A stretch of DNA of 64,000 nucleotides from CALCHA01 sp035548175 (lineage in GTDB: Bacteria; Planctomycetota; Phycisphaerae; WQYP01). Position numbers and translations under genes: made by a program. Each line of letters starts with the position of its first letter. The stretch's first letter is position 1. Positions 10,001 through 18,151 of the stretch are shown piece by piece. The notes under the pieces were generated by a model, which ran no database searches, had not been told where the DNA came from, and saw only the letters and a program-made list of their open reading frames with translations. The stretch lies in the NCBI GenBank assembly GCA_035548175.1, contig DASZTO010000057.1, forward strand, positions 62,001 through 126,000, in the 5' to 3' direction.

Positions 10001-10475
10001 CCGCTTCCGCAAGCATTACTCCGACATTTCCGTGGTACCGACCACCGCCTTCTTCTACGGCCTCCAGCCCTACCAGGAAATTCCCATCGAGATCGAGCCG
10101 GGCAAAATCCTGCTCGTGCGCTTCCTCACGATCGGCGATCCCGACGCCGACGGCCTCGTGACGGTCTTTTTCGAGCTCAACGGCCAGCCGCGCGAGGTCA
10201 AAGTCCCCGATCGCAAACGCGGGGTGACCAAGGCCGAGCGCCCCAAGGCGGACCCCCAGAATCCCCGCCACGTCGGCGCGCCGATGCCGGGAAAGGTCAC
10301 CTCGATCGCCGTCTCGCTGGGCCAGACCATCGCGAAGGGCGCCAAGCTGCTCACCATTGAAGCGATGAAAATGGAAACCGCCGTCTACAGCCCGCGCGAC
10401 GGCAAAATCGCCAAGATCGACGTGCACCCCAACACGCAAATCTCCACCGGCGATCTGCTCGTCGAAATCGAATAG
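7044..10475 (+). CDS. pyc: Pyruvate carboxylase
   Basis: Biotin-dependent carboxylation of pyruvate to oxaloacetate, an anaplerotic step in the cytoplasm. All three modules are in one 1143-residue chain, the usual length. The N-terminal biotin carboxylase with its ATP-grasp (HGGGGRGMRVV, ERDCTIQRRHQK, EVNPRIQVEHTVTE) spans about residues 1-450. The central HMGL-like carboxyltransferase has DTTMRDAHQSL and HFHTHDTAG metal ligands. A conserved carboxylase/allosteric segment follows. The C-terminal biotinyl domain has EAMKMET with the biotinylated Lys at 1109. A weak ribosome site (AGGAAG) precedes the ATG. The gene stands alone and has its own promoter. Confidence 0.97.
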   Translation: MKKLLVANRSEIAIRVMRAATELGYRTVAIYSHEDRYSLHRFKADESYQVGGPDAPVKNYLNIPEIIRIATEVGVQFIHPGYGFLSENGDFAQACAEAGITFVGPSPEMLRAFGDKTAARKIAEKAGVPIVPGTQESVSNWKDVQREAKRIGFPLIIKAAHGGGGRGMRVVRKMEDLEEKVAEASREAGAAFGKGEVFLERYIQHAKHIEVQLLGDSHGNLLHLFERDCTIQRRHQKVVELAPAVSLPLDVRRRICEAALQIGRQVRYKNAGTVEFLVDAESHEFFFIEVNPRIQVEHTVTEIITGVDLVKSQIHIAEGYNLHEPPLNLPAQADLTFRGVALQSRITSEDPANNFTPDYGRISSYRSPGGYGVRLDGGTAYSGAVITPHFDSLLVKLTCFGSTFEDVIDRTQRALAEFRIRGVKTNIPFLQNLVAHPDFQSGKATTTFIDATPALFKFPTRRDRATKLLTYLGDVIVNGRPEIKKKPDLSVMTPPRPLPESMAAAPPGTRDRLKELGAKKFGEWILKQKPLLITDTTMRDAHQSLLATRVRTVDLLGCAPFVAHQLSGLFSLEMWGGATFDTALRFLSEDPWERLAQLRKAIPNVLFQMLFRASNALGYTNYPDNVVKDFAKLAAQHGIDVFRIFDSLNWLENMKVAMEAVRETDALCEAAICYTGDILDPKRDKYSLKYYVKLAKELERMGTHILAIKDMAGLLKPLAARKLVKALREEIGVPIHFHTHDTAGMQAASYLMAAEAGASIVDCAVSSMSAMTSQPNMNALVAALQHTPRDTGLSMETLQQYSDYWEAVRRYYAPFEEGMLAPTASVYQHEMPGGQYTNLRVQAKSLGLENRWPDVAKTYADVNQLFGDIVKVTPSSKVVGDMALFMVTNNLTPQDVLDPDRHLAFPKSVVEFFRGDIGQPTGGFPKQLQKVILGKEKPLKGRPGASLPRVNMDKTREDLSEKIHREPSETDLASYLMYPQVFLEFDRFRKHYSDISVVPTTAFFYGLQPYQEIPIEIEPGKILLVRFLTIGDPDADGLVTVFFELNGQPREVKVPDRKRGVTKAERPKADPQNPRHVGAPMPGKVTSIAVSLGQTIAKGAKLLTIEAMKMETAVYSPRDGKIAKIDVHPNTQISTGDLLVEIE

Positions 10476-10527
10476 CGGCGATCGCCATCGGCAAAATGAA
10501 CGCGCCCGGGCGAGAGAACCACTGCGT

Positions 10528-11694
10528 TTATCCCCGCGCGCCCCAGACCTCCGCGGTCGCCAGCAGGTCGCCGCCCCCCATCGGCGCGCCATCCCGATAC
10601 GTCGCGGCCACGTTCCGCCCCACCCGCTCAGCCAGCCCCGCCATCACCTCCGCCTCCTCCACCTTGCCCATGCCGGGATTCTCAGCCGTCGCCGCCAGCG
10701 CGCGGGCCAGCCACACCCGGTGAACCACGCTCTCGACCGTCTCGTCCCCCTGTTCCATCCGGACGCCGATTTCTCCCAGGGCCTTCTCTCGGACGCACAG
10801 AAGCGCCTGCCGCTGCTTGGTGCGCGGTATGGGAGACGCGGCCAGAATGCTCAACACCACCTGATCGGCCAGGGGCAATGCGCCATGCCCGTCCCCATTG
10901 TGTCCCGCCGCGCACACGCATCCGTGGTCATCACACCAATACGCTTTGGAAAAACTCCGGCGAAACCGGCCGGCAAGGCGTTCGAAATGATCGCCCGCCG
11001 GATCGCCCGCCGCGTGCAGTCCCTCGGCCATCGTCTCGAGCGCCGCGTACCAGAGCGCATTGAGCCGCACGCCGCGCGCGCCGCACACCCCGCCCAGCAT
11101 CCCGCCATCATCCATCCGCACCGCTTCGGTTCCCCCAGCCGCCTCGCCCGCCCCGGCGATGACCGCCTGGACGATCCGCTTGCTCCGCGGCAGAAGCACA
11201 TCCCGCACCAGCGCCTCATCCCCCCCGGCCCCTGCGTACGCATGCGCCGCGTGAACGAACCACAGGCTCGCTCCAATATCCATGTCCTCGGACGCTGCTC
11301 CATCGCGCCGCGGCAAGAGCCCATCGCCCATTCCCGCGGCCACTTCCAGCACCCGCTGCGCCCCCCCCAGATTCACCCCCGCCCCCCCCCTGGCGGCCCC
11401 CCGCAAAAACGCCGCCGGCAGCGCCGCCATCAGCGCCCACACCCGATCCTCTCCCGGCAAATCCAACCCTGCGTACGTCTGCGCCAGCGGCCCGGCTTGC
11501 ACTTCCATCGTCTCTCCAACTCCGCCCCGTTGCGTGACCCAGTTCACCCCCCCGCGCCCCTCAACAATAAACCCCGCCTCGCGCCCGTACAAGCCGAAGT
11601 CTCGCTCGATTCGGTGCATGCTCCGTCTATAACTCTCGGAAGGTTGGCGAATCCGCTTTAACAGCCGATAATCTCCCATTACCGGCGGCGCCAT
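10528..11694 (-). CDS. Degenerate paralogue of the neighbouring glycogen debranching enzyme
   Basis: A 388-residue protein that aligns by eye with the C-terminal (alpha/alpha)6 barrel of the divergent debranching enzyme. GASLWFVHAAHAY matches DASLWYVHAAYQY, and VRLNALWYAALETMA matches VEINALWYSNLRIMA; the spacing between these blocks is similar. The residues expected at the active site are missing. The DWGRDTFIS segment has become LPGEDRVWA, the TWMDAK motif is replaced by a Gly/Ala stretch, and the final HQGTVWPW block is absent. The N-terminal domain is also missing. It is therefore probably a catalytically dead relative, perhaps a binding or regulatory partner. It starts 42 bp from the debranching enzyme on the opposite strand, so they likely share a control region. 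A second ATG 15 bp downstream is an equally good start. Confidence 0.75.
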   Translation of the reverse strand: MAPPVMGDYRLLKRIRQPSESYRRSMHRIERDFGLYGREAGFIVEGRGGVNWVTQRGGVGETMEVQAGPLAQTYAGLDLPGEDRVWALMAALPAAFLRGAARGGAGVNLGGAQRVLEVAAGMGDGLLPRRDGAASEDMDIGASLWFVHAAHAYAGAGGDEALVRDVLLPRSKRIVQAVIAGAGEAAGGTEAVRMDDGGMLGGVCGARGVRLNALWYAALETMAEGLHAAGDPAGDHFERLAGRFRRSFSKAYWCDDHGCVCAAGHNGDGHGALPLADQVVLSILAASPIPRTKQRQALLCVREKALGEIGVRMEQGDETVESVVHRVWLARALAATAENPGMGKVEEAEVMAGLAERVGRNVAATYRDGAPMGGGDLLATAEVWGARG

Positions 11695-11736
11695 GCACGG
11701 CGACGCCGCCCTTTCCCTGCCTCACTCAGGTGCCTC

Positions 11737-13902
11737 TTGCCCATTACGTTTGATACCGAAGCCTGCCGCAATTTTGACAACGCCATCCAGAATGAGTGGC
11801 TCGCCACCAATGGTCTGGGCGGATACGCCTCCGGAACCGTCGCCGGCGCCAATTCCCGCAAGTACCACGGATACCTCGTCGTCGCCGTCAAGCCGCCCGT
11901 CCAACGCTTCGTCGTCCTCTCGCGCGTCGAGGATTCCGTCATCGTCGGCGGACCCGGCGATGATCCGTCCGCCAAGTCCCCCGGCGAAGCCTCCACCAGC
12001 GCGGCAGGGGGGGGAGTCTACGACCTGTCGACCGACGAATTCTCCGACATCATCCATCCACAGGGCTACAAAAACCTGATCTCCTTCGGCCTCACCCATG
12101 GGCCCACGTGGCGATTCCAGGTGGGCGACGCGGTCATCGAAAAATCGCTGACGCTCGTCCACGGCGCCGATGCGGTCATCGTCCGCTACACCCTCGTTTC
12201 CCGCACCGGCAACGCCCCCGTCAAGCTGCTGGTCCAGCCCATGCTCGCCGGCCGCGACTTTCATGCCACCATCAACCTCCACCAGCGCCCCTGGTGGACC
12301 GTGGACACCAACCCCGACGGCACGCTGGCCATGAGCGCCCCGGAATGCCCCGTCAAACTGCACATCTCCCACAACGCCGACCGCTTCACCACCAACGCCT
12401 GCTGGTGGTACAACTTCACCTATCGCCTCGAACGCCAGCGCGGCTATCCCGATCGCGAAGATCTCTGGACCCCCGGCGTTCTCGAATTCACCCTCACCCC
12501 CAACAAGCCCGTCGGCTTCATCGCCGCAACCCGGCCGATGGCCTGGGAAAAATCCGCGGAGCTGATCGCCCAGGCGCAGCGCCGCTATGACCACCTGGCG
12601 GCCACCTTCGACAACACCGATCCCAAGGATGATTTTCTCGCCTGCCTCGCCCAGGCCGCCGATCAGTTCGTCGTCCGCCGCGGCGCGCCCGAATCGGCAA
12701 AATCCCATGGCCCGAGCGGTGCGGGCGGCGGCGGTGGGGGGGGTACGGGTGGCGCTTCGGTCATCGCCGGCTATCCCTGGTTCGAGGACTGGGGCCGCGA
12801 CACCTTCATCTCGCTCCCGGGGCTCACCCTCACGCGCGGCCTTTTCGACGTCGCCCGCAACATCCTCGCCACCTTCGCCGACCACCTCCGCCGCGGCCTC
12901 CTGCCCAACCGCTTCCCCGATAAATCCTTCACCCCGGACTACAACACCGTCGACGCCTCCCTCTGGTACGTCCACGCCGCCTACCAATACTGGCGCTACA
13001 CCGGCGATGCCGCCTTCCTCACCAAATACCTCTACCCCAAACTCTGCGAAATCATGGAGGCCTATCGCGACGGAACCGACTTCGGCATCCGCATGACCGA
13101 TGACGGCCTTATCCGCGCCGGCGACGGCAACCATCAGCCCACCTGGATGGACGCCAAAATCGGCGACTGGGTCGTTACCCCCCGCCACGGAAAGCCCGTC
13201 GAGATCAACGCACTCTGGTATTCCAACCTTCGCATCATGGCGCTCGTCGCCCATCACGCCGGCGATGCATCCCGCGCCACCACCTTCGCCGGCCTCGCCG
13301 ATAAGGTCGCCAGGGTCTTCGAGCCCATCTATTTCAACGTCACCACCAAGTGCCTCAACGATGTCATTTCCGACGACGGCCAGGCGGACGCATCGATCCG
13401 CCCCAACCAGCTCCTCGCCGTCAGCCTCCCCTTTTCACCCCTTTCGACGGAAGCCAGAATCGGCGTCGTCGCCGCATGCCAGAAGCTTCTTCTCACCCCC
13501 ATGGGCCTCCGAACCCTCGCCCCCGGCTCCCCCCAATACCATGGCCGATGCCAGGGCGATCAGCGCAATCGAGACATGGCCTATCACCAGGGAACCGTCT
13601 GGCCCTGGCTCATCGGGCCCTTCGTCTCGGCCTATGTGAAGATTCGCGGCGACAACCAGGCCGCCAGCCGCGAAGCCCACGCATTCCTCCTTCCGTTCAA
13701 CGATCATCTCAAACACTTCGGACTGGGTTCGATCTCCGAAATCGCCGACGGCGATGCCCCCTTCACTCCGCGCGGCTGTCCCGCCCAGGCCTGGTCCGTC
13801 GCCGAAGTCTTGCGCGCTTATTACGAAGATGTACTCCGCAGGGCGCCGGCATGGCCGCACGAATCCAACACCGCCCTGCCACCCAGGCCCGTGCTGGTGT
13901 GA
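11737..13902 (+). CDS. Glycogen debranching enzyme, amylo-alpha-1,6-glucosidase (GDE type)
   Basis: Predicted to hydrolyse alpha-1,6 branch glucosyl residues of glycogen or related glucans. The 721-residue protein has an N-terminal domain of the GDE_N type (NEWLATNGLGGYASGTV, RKYHGYLV) and a C-terminal glucosidase barrel with DWGRDTFISLPG, DASLWYVHAAY, TWMDAKIGDW, VEINALWY and YHQGTVWPW. The start is probably the TTG at 11737; no in-frame ATG precedes the conserved N-terminus. A Gly-rich insert just before the barrel is encoded partly by an octa-G run (about 12736-12743); another octa-G lies near 12007-12014. Both are possible slippage sites. Confidence 0.92.
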   Translation: MPITFDTEACRNFDNAIQNEWLATNGLGGYASGTVAGANSRKYHGYLVVAVKPPVQRFVVLSRVEDSVIVGGPGDDPSAKSPGEASTSAAGGGVYDLSTDEFSDIIHPQGYKNLISFGLTHGPTWRFQVGDAVIEKSLTLVHGADAVIVRYTLVSRTGNAPVKLLVQPMLAGRDFHATINLHQRPWWTVDTNPDGTLAMSAPECPVKLHISHNADRFTTNACWWYNFTYRLERQRGYPDREDLWTPGVLEFTLTPNKPVGFIAATRPMAWEKSAELIAQAQRRYDHLAATFDNTDPKDDFLACLAQAADQFVVRRGAPESAKSHGPSGAGGGGGGGTGGASVIAGYPWFEDWGRDTFISLPGLTLTRGLFDVARNILATFADHLRRGLLPNRFPDKSFTPDYNTVDASLWYVHAAYQYWRYTGDAAFLTKYLYPKLCEIMEAYRDGTDFGIRMTDDGLIRAGDGNHQPTWMDAKIGDWVVTPRHGKPVEINALWYSNLRIMALVAHHAGDASRATTFAGLADKVARVFEPIYFNVTTKCLNDVISDDGQADASIRPNQLLAVSLPFSPLSTEARIGVVAACQKLLLTPMGLRTLAPGSPQYHGRCQGDQRNRDMAYHQGTVWPWLIGPFVSAYVKIRGDNQAASREAHAFLLPFNDHLKHFGLGSISEIADGDAPFTPRGCPAQAWSVAEVLRAYYEDVLRRAPAWPHESNTALPPRPVLV

Positions 13903-13909
13903 CCTGCGG

Positions 13910-13928
13910 CATGGGCGTCGCGCCCATG
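13910..13928. terminator. Hairpin between convergent genes
   Basis: CATGGGCG, loop TCG, CGCCCATG forms a perfect 8-bp stem directly after the debranching enzyme stop. It lies between convergent genes and may end transcription, but it has no T-tract on either strand. Confidence 0.4.
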
Positions 13929-13951
13929 TGGTCCGGTGGAGACGCCTTCGC

Positions 13952-16120
13952 TTACATGATCTTGTCCAGCGTCGCCGGCAGCTCCCGCACGCGCACCCCC
14001 GTCGCATGATAGATCGCATTCGTGATCGCCGCCGCGATCCCCGTGGTCCCCAGTTCGCCGATGCCCTTGGCGCCGATCTCATTCACCTGCCGGTCCTCCT
14101 CCGGCACCAGAATGACCTCCACCGCGGGCACGTCGGGATTCACCGGCACCAGGTAATCCGCCAGGTTGTCCGTCACCACCTTCAGCCGCCGCCGGTCGTA
14201 CGCCGTGTGCTCCATCAGCGCCATCCCCACCCCCATCACCATCCCGCCCATCAACTGGCTGCGCGCGGTTTTTTCGTTCAGGATGCGCCCCGCCGCAAAC
14301 GCGCCAACGGCCCGGCTGACCCGGACCTCCCGCAACGCCGCATCGATCCGCACTTCCGCAAACTGCGCCCCAAAGGCATACGCGGAATGCGATTGCTTCT
14401 CCGGTGGACCGGCCTTGCCCTCGGCCTCGACGACCTTGCCGTGACGCCGCAGCACCTGCTCCGTCGTCTCGCCATCGCCCGCATGCGCTTCCTCAAACAG
14501 CTTCCTCCGCGCCGCTTCGCACGTCGTCCGCACCGCCGTGCCCACGCTCGCCGCAGATTGACTACCTCCCGCCACCGGGCTCTCCGGCATGTCGGTGTCC
14601 CCCAGCAGAAAAACCACGCTCTCCACCGGCAGCCCCAGCGCCTCCGCGGCCACCTGCGTCATGATCGTGTAGGTCCCCGTCCCCAGGTCGTGCGTGGCGG
14701 AAATCACCACGGCCGTTCCATCCGGCAGCAGCTTGACCCGGGCGTGCGCCCCTTCCCGGTTGGTCGGATAGAGCGCCGTCGCCATCCCCCACCCGATCAG
14801 CGTACGCCCCTCCCGCATCGCCCCGACCCGCTGCTGATAACGTTCCCACCCGAACCGCTCCGCCGCCGCCCGATAGCACTCCCGCAGACTTTTCGAGCTC
14901 CACGGTTTGTCGAGCTCCTCATCGCGCTCCGCGTCATTCCGCAGGCGCAGCTCGATCGGGTCGATGCCGGCTTTCCACGCCAGTTCATCCATCGCCGCCT
15001 CGAGCGCCCAGGTTCCCGGCGCATGCCCGGGGGCGCGCATCTGCGTCGGATTGTTCCGATGCACCGGCACCAGGCGGTGCGTCGTCTTCACGTTCGCGCA
15101 GGAATAAATCATGCGCGTCTGCACCGCCGCCGGCTCCGCCCATTCGTCCGAAGCCGCCGTGTGGTTGACCGCATCGTGAACCATCCCCGCCAGCCGCCCT
15201 CCCGGTTCCGCGCCCAGCGAGACCCTCTGAAGGAGCTCCGGTCGGCAGCCGCAGCCCGTGAACATCTGCCGCCGCGAAAGCACCACCTTCACCGGCCGGC
15301 CCACCACCTTCGCCGCCGCCGCCGCCAGGTATTCATGGGGCCACGTCGAGCCTTTGCACCCGAACGCTCCGCCCACAAACGGGCAGATCACCCGCACCTG
15401 CCGGTCCTCCAGACCCAGCGCCCGCGCGATCACATGCCGACATCCGTAAACATGCTGGGTCGCGCTGTAAACCGTGAGCCGCTCCTCCCCGCCGACCTGC
15501 TCCCACGCCGCCACCGTCGCCGACATCTCCATCGGATTGTGATTCTCCTGCCCCATCAGGTACCGCTCGCGCACCTGCACGGCCGCCGCCGCCACCGCGC
15601 CCGGACCGTCCCCACGTTCCGAATCCGCCTCGTCGCCACGCCCCACCTCCTTGGGCCGATACTCCCGCCCCGTCACTTCCCCCGCTTCCGCATTCCACGT
15701 CCACCCCTGTTTTTCCTCATATCTGATCCGGATCCGCGCCGCCGCCGCCTCCGCCCGTTCCAGCGTCTCGGCGATCACCATCGCCACGTATTCCCCCACA
15801 TGCTCCACCTCCGCCGTTTGCAGCGGCAACCGCACCTGCCCCGGCGTCCCCTGTTCGTCATCCGCATCCAGTTTCCCCAGCCGCGGCATGTTTTCGTGCG
15901 TCAGAATGCTCGCCACCCCCGGCATCCGCCACGCCTCCCCCGCGTCGATTTCCACCACCCGCCCGCGCGCAATCGCGCTGCCCACCAGCACCGCCTGCAG
16001 CGTTCCCCGCCCCTGGGCCCCGGCTAAAAAATCGGCCGTGTACTTCGCCGCGCCCGTCACCTTGGCCCGACCGTCTACACGATCCATCCCCGGCCCCACC
16101 CATGGATATGCGAGCACCAT
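13952..16120 (-). CDS. Molybdopterin-binding subunit of a xanthine dehydrogenase/aldehyde oxidoreductase-type enzyme
   Basis: Large catalytic subunit of the xanthine oxidase superfamily, closest in layout to PaoC/YagR aldehyde oxidoreductases. The 722-residue chain starts at GMDRVDGRAKVTGAAKYTADF. Cofactor-contacting motifs include GGAFGCKG, RAPGHAPGTWALE and GGSQSAASVGTAVR. The catalytic Glu lies in KGIGELGTTG near the C-terminus. AGGAGGG sits before the chosen ATG (16120); a longer upstream frame lacks a ribosome site. The FAD and 2Fe-2S subunits normally encoded beside it are not in the window, so its electron-transfer partners must lie elsewhere. A PEBP protein gene lies 13 bp upstream in the same direction. 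The substrate is unknown. Confidence 0.88.
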   Translation of the reverse strand: MVLAYPWVGPGMDRVDGRAKVTGAAKYTADFLAGAQGRGTLQAVLVGSAIARGRVVEIDAGEAWRMPGVASILTHENMPRLGKLDADDEQGTPGQVRLPLQTAEVEHVGEYVAMVIAETLERAEAAAARIRIRYEEKQGWTWNAEAGEVTGREYRPKEVGRGDEADSERGDGPGAVAAAAVQVRERYLMGQENHNPMEMSATVAAWEQVGGEERLTVYSATQHVYGCRHVIARALGLEDRQVRVICPFVGGAFGCKGSTWPHEYLAAAAAKVVGRPVKVVLSRRQMFTGCGCRPELLQRVSLGAEPGGRLAGMVHDAVNHTAASDEWAEPAAVQTRMIYSCANVKTTHRLVPVHRNNPTQMRAPGHAPGTWALEAAMDELAWKAGIDPIELRLRNDAERDEELDKPWSSKSLRECYRAAAERFGWERYQQRVGAMREGRTLIGWGMATALYPTNREGAHARVKLLPDGTAVVISATHDLGTGTYTIMTQVAAEALGLPVESVVFLLGDTDMPESPVAGGSQSAASVGTAVRTTCEAARRKLFEEAHAGDGETTEQVLRRHGKVVEAEGKAGPPEKQSHSAYAFGAQFAEVRIDAALREVRVSRAVGAFAAGRILNEKTARSQLMGGMVMGVGMALMEHTAYDRRRLKVVTDNLADYLVPVNPDVPAVEVILVPEEDRQVNEIGAKGIGELGTTGIAAAITNAIYHATGVRVRELPATLDKIM

Positions 16121-16133
16121 CGCGCCCTCCTGA

Positions 16134-16721
16134 TTACTTGCGTTCGTAGGTCCCAACCAGCTCGCCCTGCGCCACCACATGCCCCTTCATCGCTGCGATC
16201 AACTGCTCCCGCTCCGGCGATTCGCTCACGTTCAACACACGATCCACCGCGAACACCTGAAAATGATAATGGTGCACCCCGTGGCCCACCGGCGGCATCG
16301 GACCGGTGTACCCCACCTTCTTCGACACGTTCGCCCCCTGCCGCATCATCTTCCCCGGTCCCACTCCCACCGGGATTTCCGGCCACGTCGACACCCCCTC
16401 CTTCAGCTCCGTCACCTCCGGCGGAATCCGGTACGCCATCCAATGCAACACCGGCTGCGGATGCGGCGCATCAGGATCCTCCACCACCAGCACGACCTCC
16501 GCCGCGTTCGCCGGGACGCCCTTCCAGGTCAGCGGCGGCGACACGTTCTCCCCCTCCTGCGTGTACTTTTTGCCCATCGCCCCGCCATTTCCAAATGCCG
16601 GGCTCTCCACGGTGATCACCGCCGGAGCCTCCACCTTGTTGACCGCCAATTTGTCATCCCCCGCATGCACCGCTCCCAGCAGCTTCCCCATCAATGCCTT
16701 GGCCCCGTGCATCACCGACAT
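16134..16721 (-). CDS. YbhB/YbcL-type PEBP (Raf kinase inhibitor-like) protein
   Basis: A 195-residue phosphatidylethanolamine-binding-protein fold. Family motifs are GENVSPPLTWKGVP and the ligand-pocket strand VVEDPDAPHP, followed by HWMAYRIP and GVHHYHFQVFAVD. Bacterial members have unknown ligands. The N-terminus before the fold (about 35 residues) has no clear signal peptide. I chose the ATG at 16721 because GGAGGG lies 5 nt upstream; an alternative ATG at 16736 also has a G-rich site. It precedes the molybdopterin subunit gene by 13 bp and is probably co-transcribed with it. Confidence 0.87.
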   Translation of the reverse strand: MSVMHGAKALMGKLLGAVHAGDDKLAVNKVEAPAVITVESPAFGNGGAMGKKYTQEGENVSPPLTWKGVPANAAEVVLVVEDPDAPHPQPVLHWMAYRIPPEVTELKEGVSTWPEIPVGVGPGKMMRQGANVSKKVGYTGPMPPVGHGVHHYHFQVFAVDRVLNVSESPEREQLIAAMKGHVVAQGELVGTYERK

Positions 16722-16843
16722 GGCGACCCTCCGCATACGTCCCCCGCCCAGCCCGCGAGGCGCAAACCCCGCACCCGCCCCCGCAAAAGTCCCTCGCTCC
16801 CGCACCTCTCCCCGTATACTTCCGCACAGCCTCAACTTCAGTC

Positions 16844-16872
16844 TTGTCCCCTGGCTAGAATTAAGGCATACT
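16844..16872 (+). promoter_or_regulatory. Possible promoter of the first PilT gene
   Basis: TTGTCC and CATACT are 17 nt apart, about 53 nt upstream of the PilT ATG. A TAGAAT in the spacer is an alternative -10. The site is in the divergent space facing the PEBP gene. Confidence 0.4.
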
Positions 16873-16924
16873 GCTCTCTGGTGGCGTAATTCGTAAACTT
16901 TCCGACAGTGGCAGGTGAGGAAAT

Positions 16925-18112
16925 ATGTCTGAGACGATGCCTGTGGACCACTCGGCAGCGGCCCATACCCCGGCCGACATCCCCGCTCCCGCTCCTTCCG
17001 ACCCCAACGAAGGGCCCACCCCAGGTCTGGGCGAACGCCGCAAGAAAAATCGCATCGACAAATTTTTCAAATCCGTCGTCGTCAACGACGGTTCCGACCT
17101 TCACCTCAAGTCTGAAGTCGTCCCGCGCATCCGCGTCCACGGCGACCTCGTCTACATGAAAACCGACCCCATCGATCCCGCTGACATGGACTCCATGATC
17201 GAGGAAATGCTCAACCCCGAGCAGCTTCACCACTTCCGCGAGCACGGCACCCTCGATCTCGCCTATGCCATCAACAAGGTCGACCGCTTCCGCGTCAACA
17301 TTTTCCGCCAGCGCGGAACCACCTCCCTCGTCGCACGCCGCATCAACCCCAAAATCCCCAATTACAAAGACCTCGGCATCCCCGAAATTTTCTCCAAGGT
17401 CGCCGAGGTCGAACAGGGTCTGGTCATCCTCGCCGGCATCACCGGCTCCGGCAAATCCACCACCATCGCCGCCATGCTCGGCCAGATCAACGACTCCAAG
17501 GCGGTCCACATCGTCACGCTCGAAGACCCCATCGAATTCTCCTACCTCGATAACAAGTCCATCATCAACCAGCGCGAAATCGGCCTGGACGTCGATTCCT
17601 GGGAGGCCGGCATCCGCGCCATGATGCGTGAAGACCCCGACGTCATCCTCATCGGCGAAATGCGCGATCGCAACACCTTCCAGGCAGCCATCACGGCCGC
17701 CGAAACCGGGCACCTCGTCTTCTCCACGATCCACGCGTCCTCCGCTCCCGGAACCATCACCCGTATCCTCGAACTTTTCCCCAAGGAGCAGCACGACAAC
17801 ATCCGGCAGGCCCTGGCGGCCAACATCGTCTGCGTCGCCTTCCAGAAGCTCGTCCCGGGCATCAAACGCAAGCGCGTGCCCGTCGTCGAAGTCATGCTCA
17901 ATTCCCCTTCCGTCCGCAAGTACATCCTCGAAGAGCGCGAAGCCGAACTCGCCTCCATCATCCGCAAGGAAAAAGGCACCGGCAGCATCGACTTCAACGA
18001 AATGCTCGCCGAATACGTCTTGAGCGAACAGATTACCTCCAAGGAAGCCCTCCTCGCTTCCCCCAACCCCGACGAACTCCGCATGCGCATGAAGGGCATC
18101 AGCGCTCACTGA
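16925..18112 (+). CDS. pilT: PilT-type retraction ATPase
   Basis: Hexameric secretion-superfamily ATPase expected to drive pilus retraction at the cytoplasmic face of the inner membrane. The 395-residue protein has a disordered Pro/Ala-rich N-terminus of about 40 residues, then the PilT N-terminal domain (GSDLHLKSEVVPRIRVHG). Walker A is GITGSGKST at 171-179, the Asp box is HIVTLEDPIEF, Walker B is DPDVILIGEMRD and the His box is GHLVFSTIHA. The usual C-terminal PilT motif AIRNLIRE is not recognisable; the end reads EREAELASIIRKEKGTGS instead, near the place where family members carry that helix. The ribosome site is GAGGAAAT. A degenerate ATPase gene follows 39 bp later. Confidence 0.9.
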   Translation: MSETMPVDHSAAAHTPADIPAPAPSDPNEGPTPGLGERRKKNRIDKFFKSVVVNDGSDLHLKSEVVPRIRVHGDLVYMKTDPIDPADMDSMIEEMLNPEQLHHFREHGTLDLAYAINKVDRFRVNIFRQRGTTSLVARRINPKIPNYKDLGIPEIFSKVAEVEQGLVILAGITGSGKSTTIAAMLGQINDSKAVHIVTLEDPIEFSYLDNKSIINQREIGLDVDSWEAGIRAMMREDPDVILIGEMRDRNTFQAAITAAETGHLVFSTIHASSAPGTITRILELFPKEQHDNIRQALAANIVCVAFQKLVPGIKRKRVPVVEVMLNSPSVRKYILEEREAELASIIRKEKGTGSIDFNEMLAEYVLSEQITSKEALLASPNPDELRMRMKGISAH

Positions 18113-18151
18113 CGCGGTTTCACTCATCACACCGGGCGGCGGGCGGGAACG

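Noticed and set aside
6963..10592. Very long open frame antisense to pyruvate carboxylase
   Set aside because: High-GC genomes give long antisense frames; its product is Gly/Asp/Val-rich with no family pattern and overlaps a certain gene throughout.
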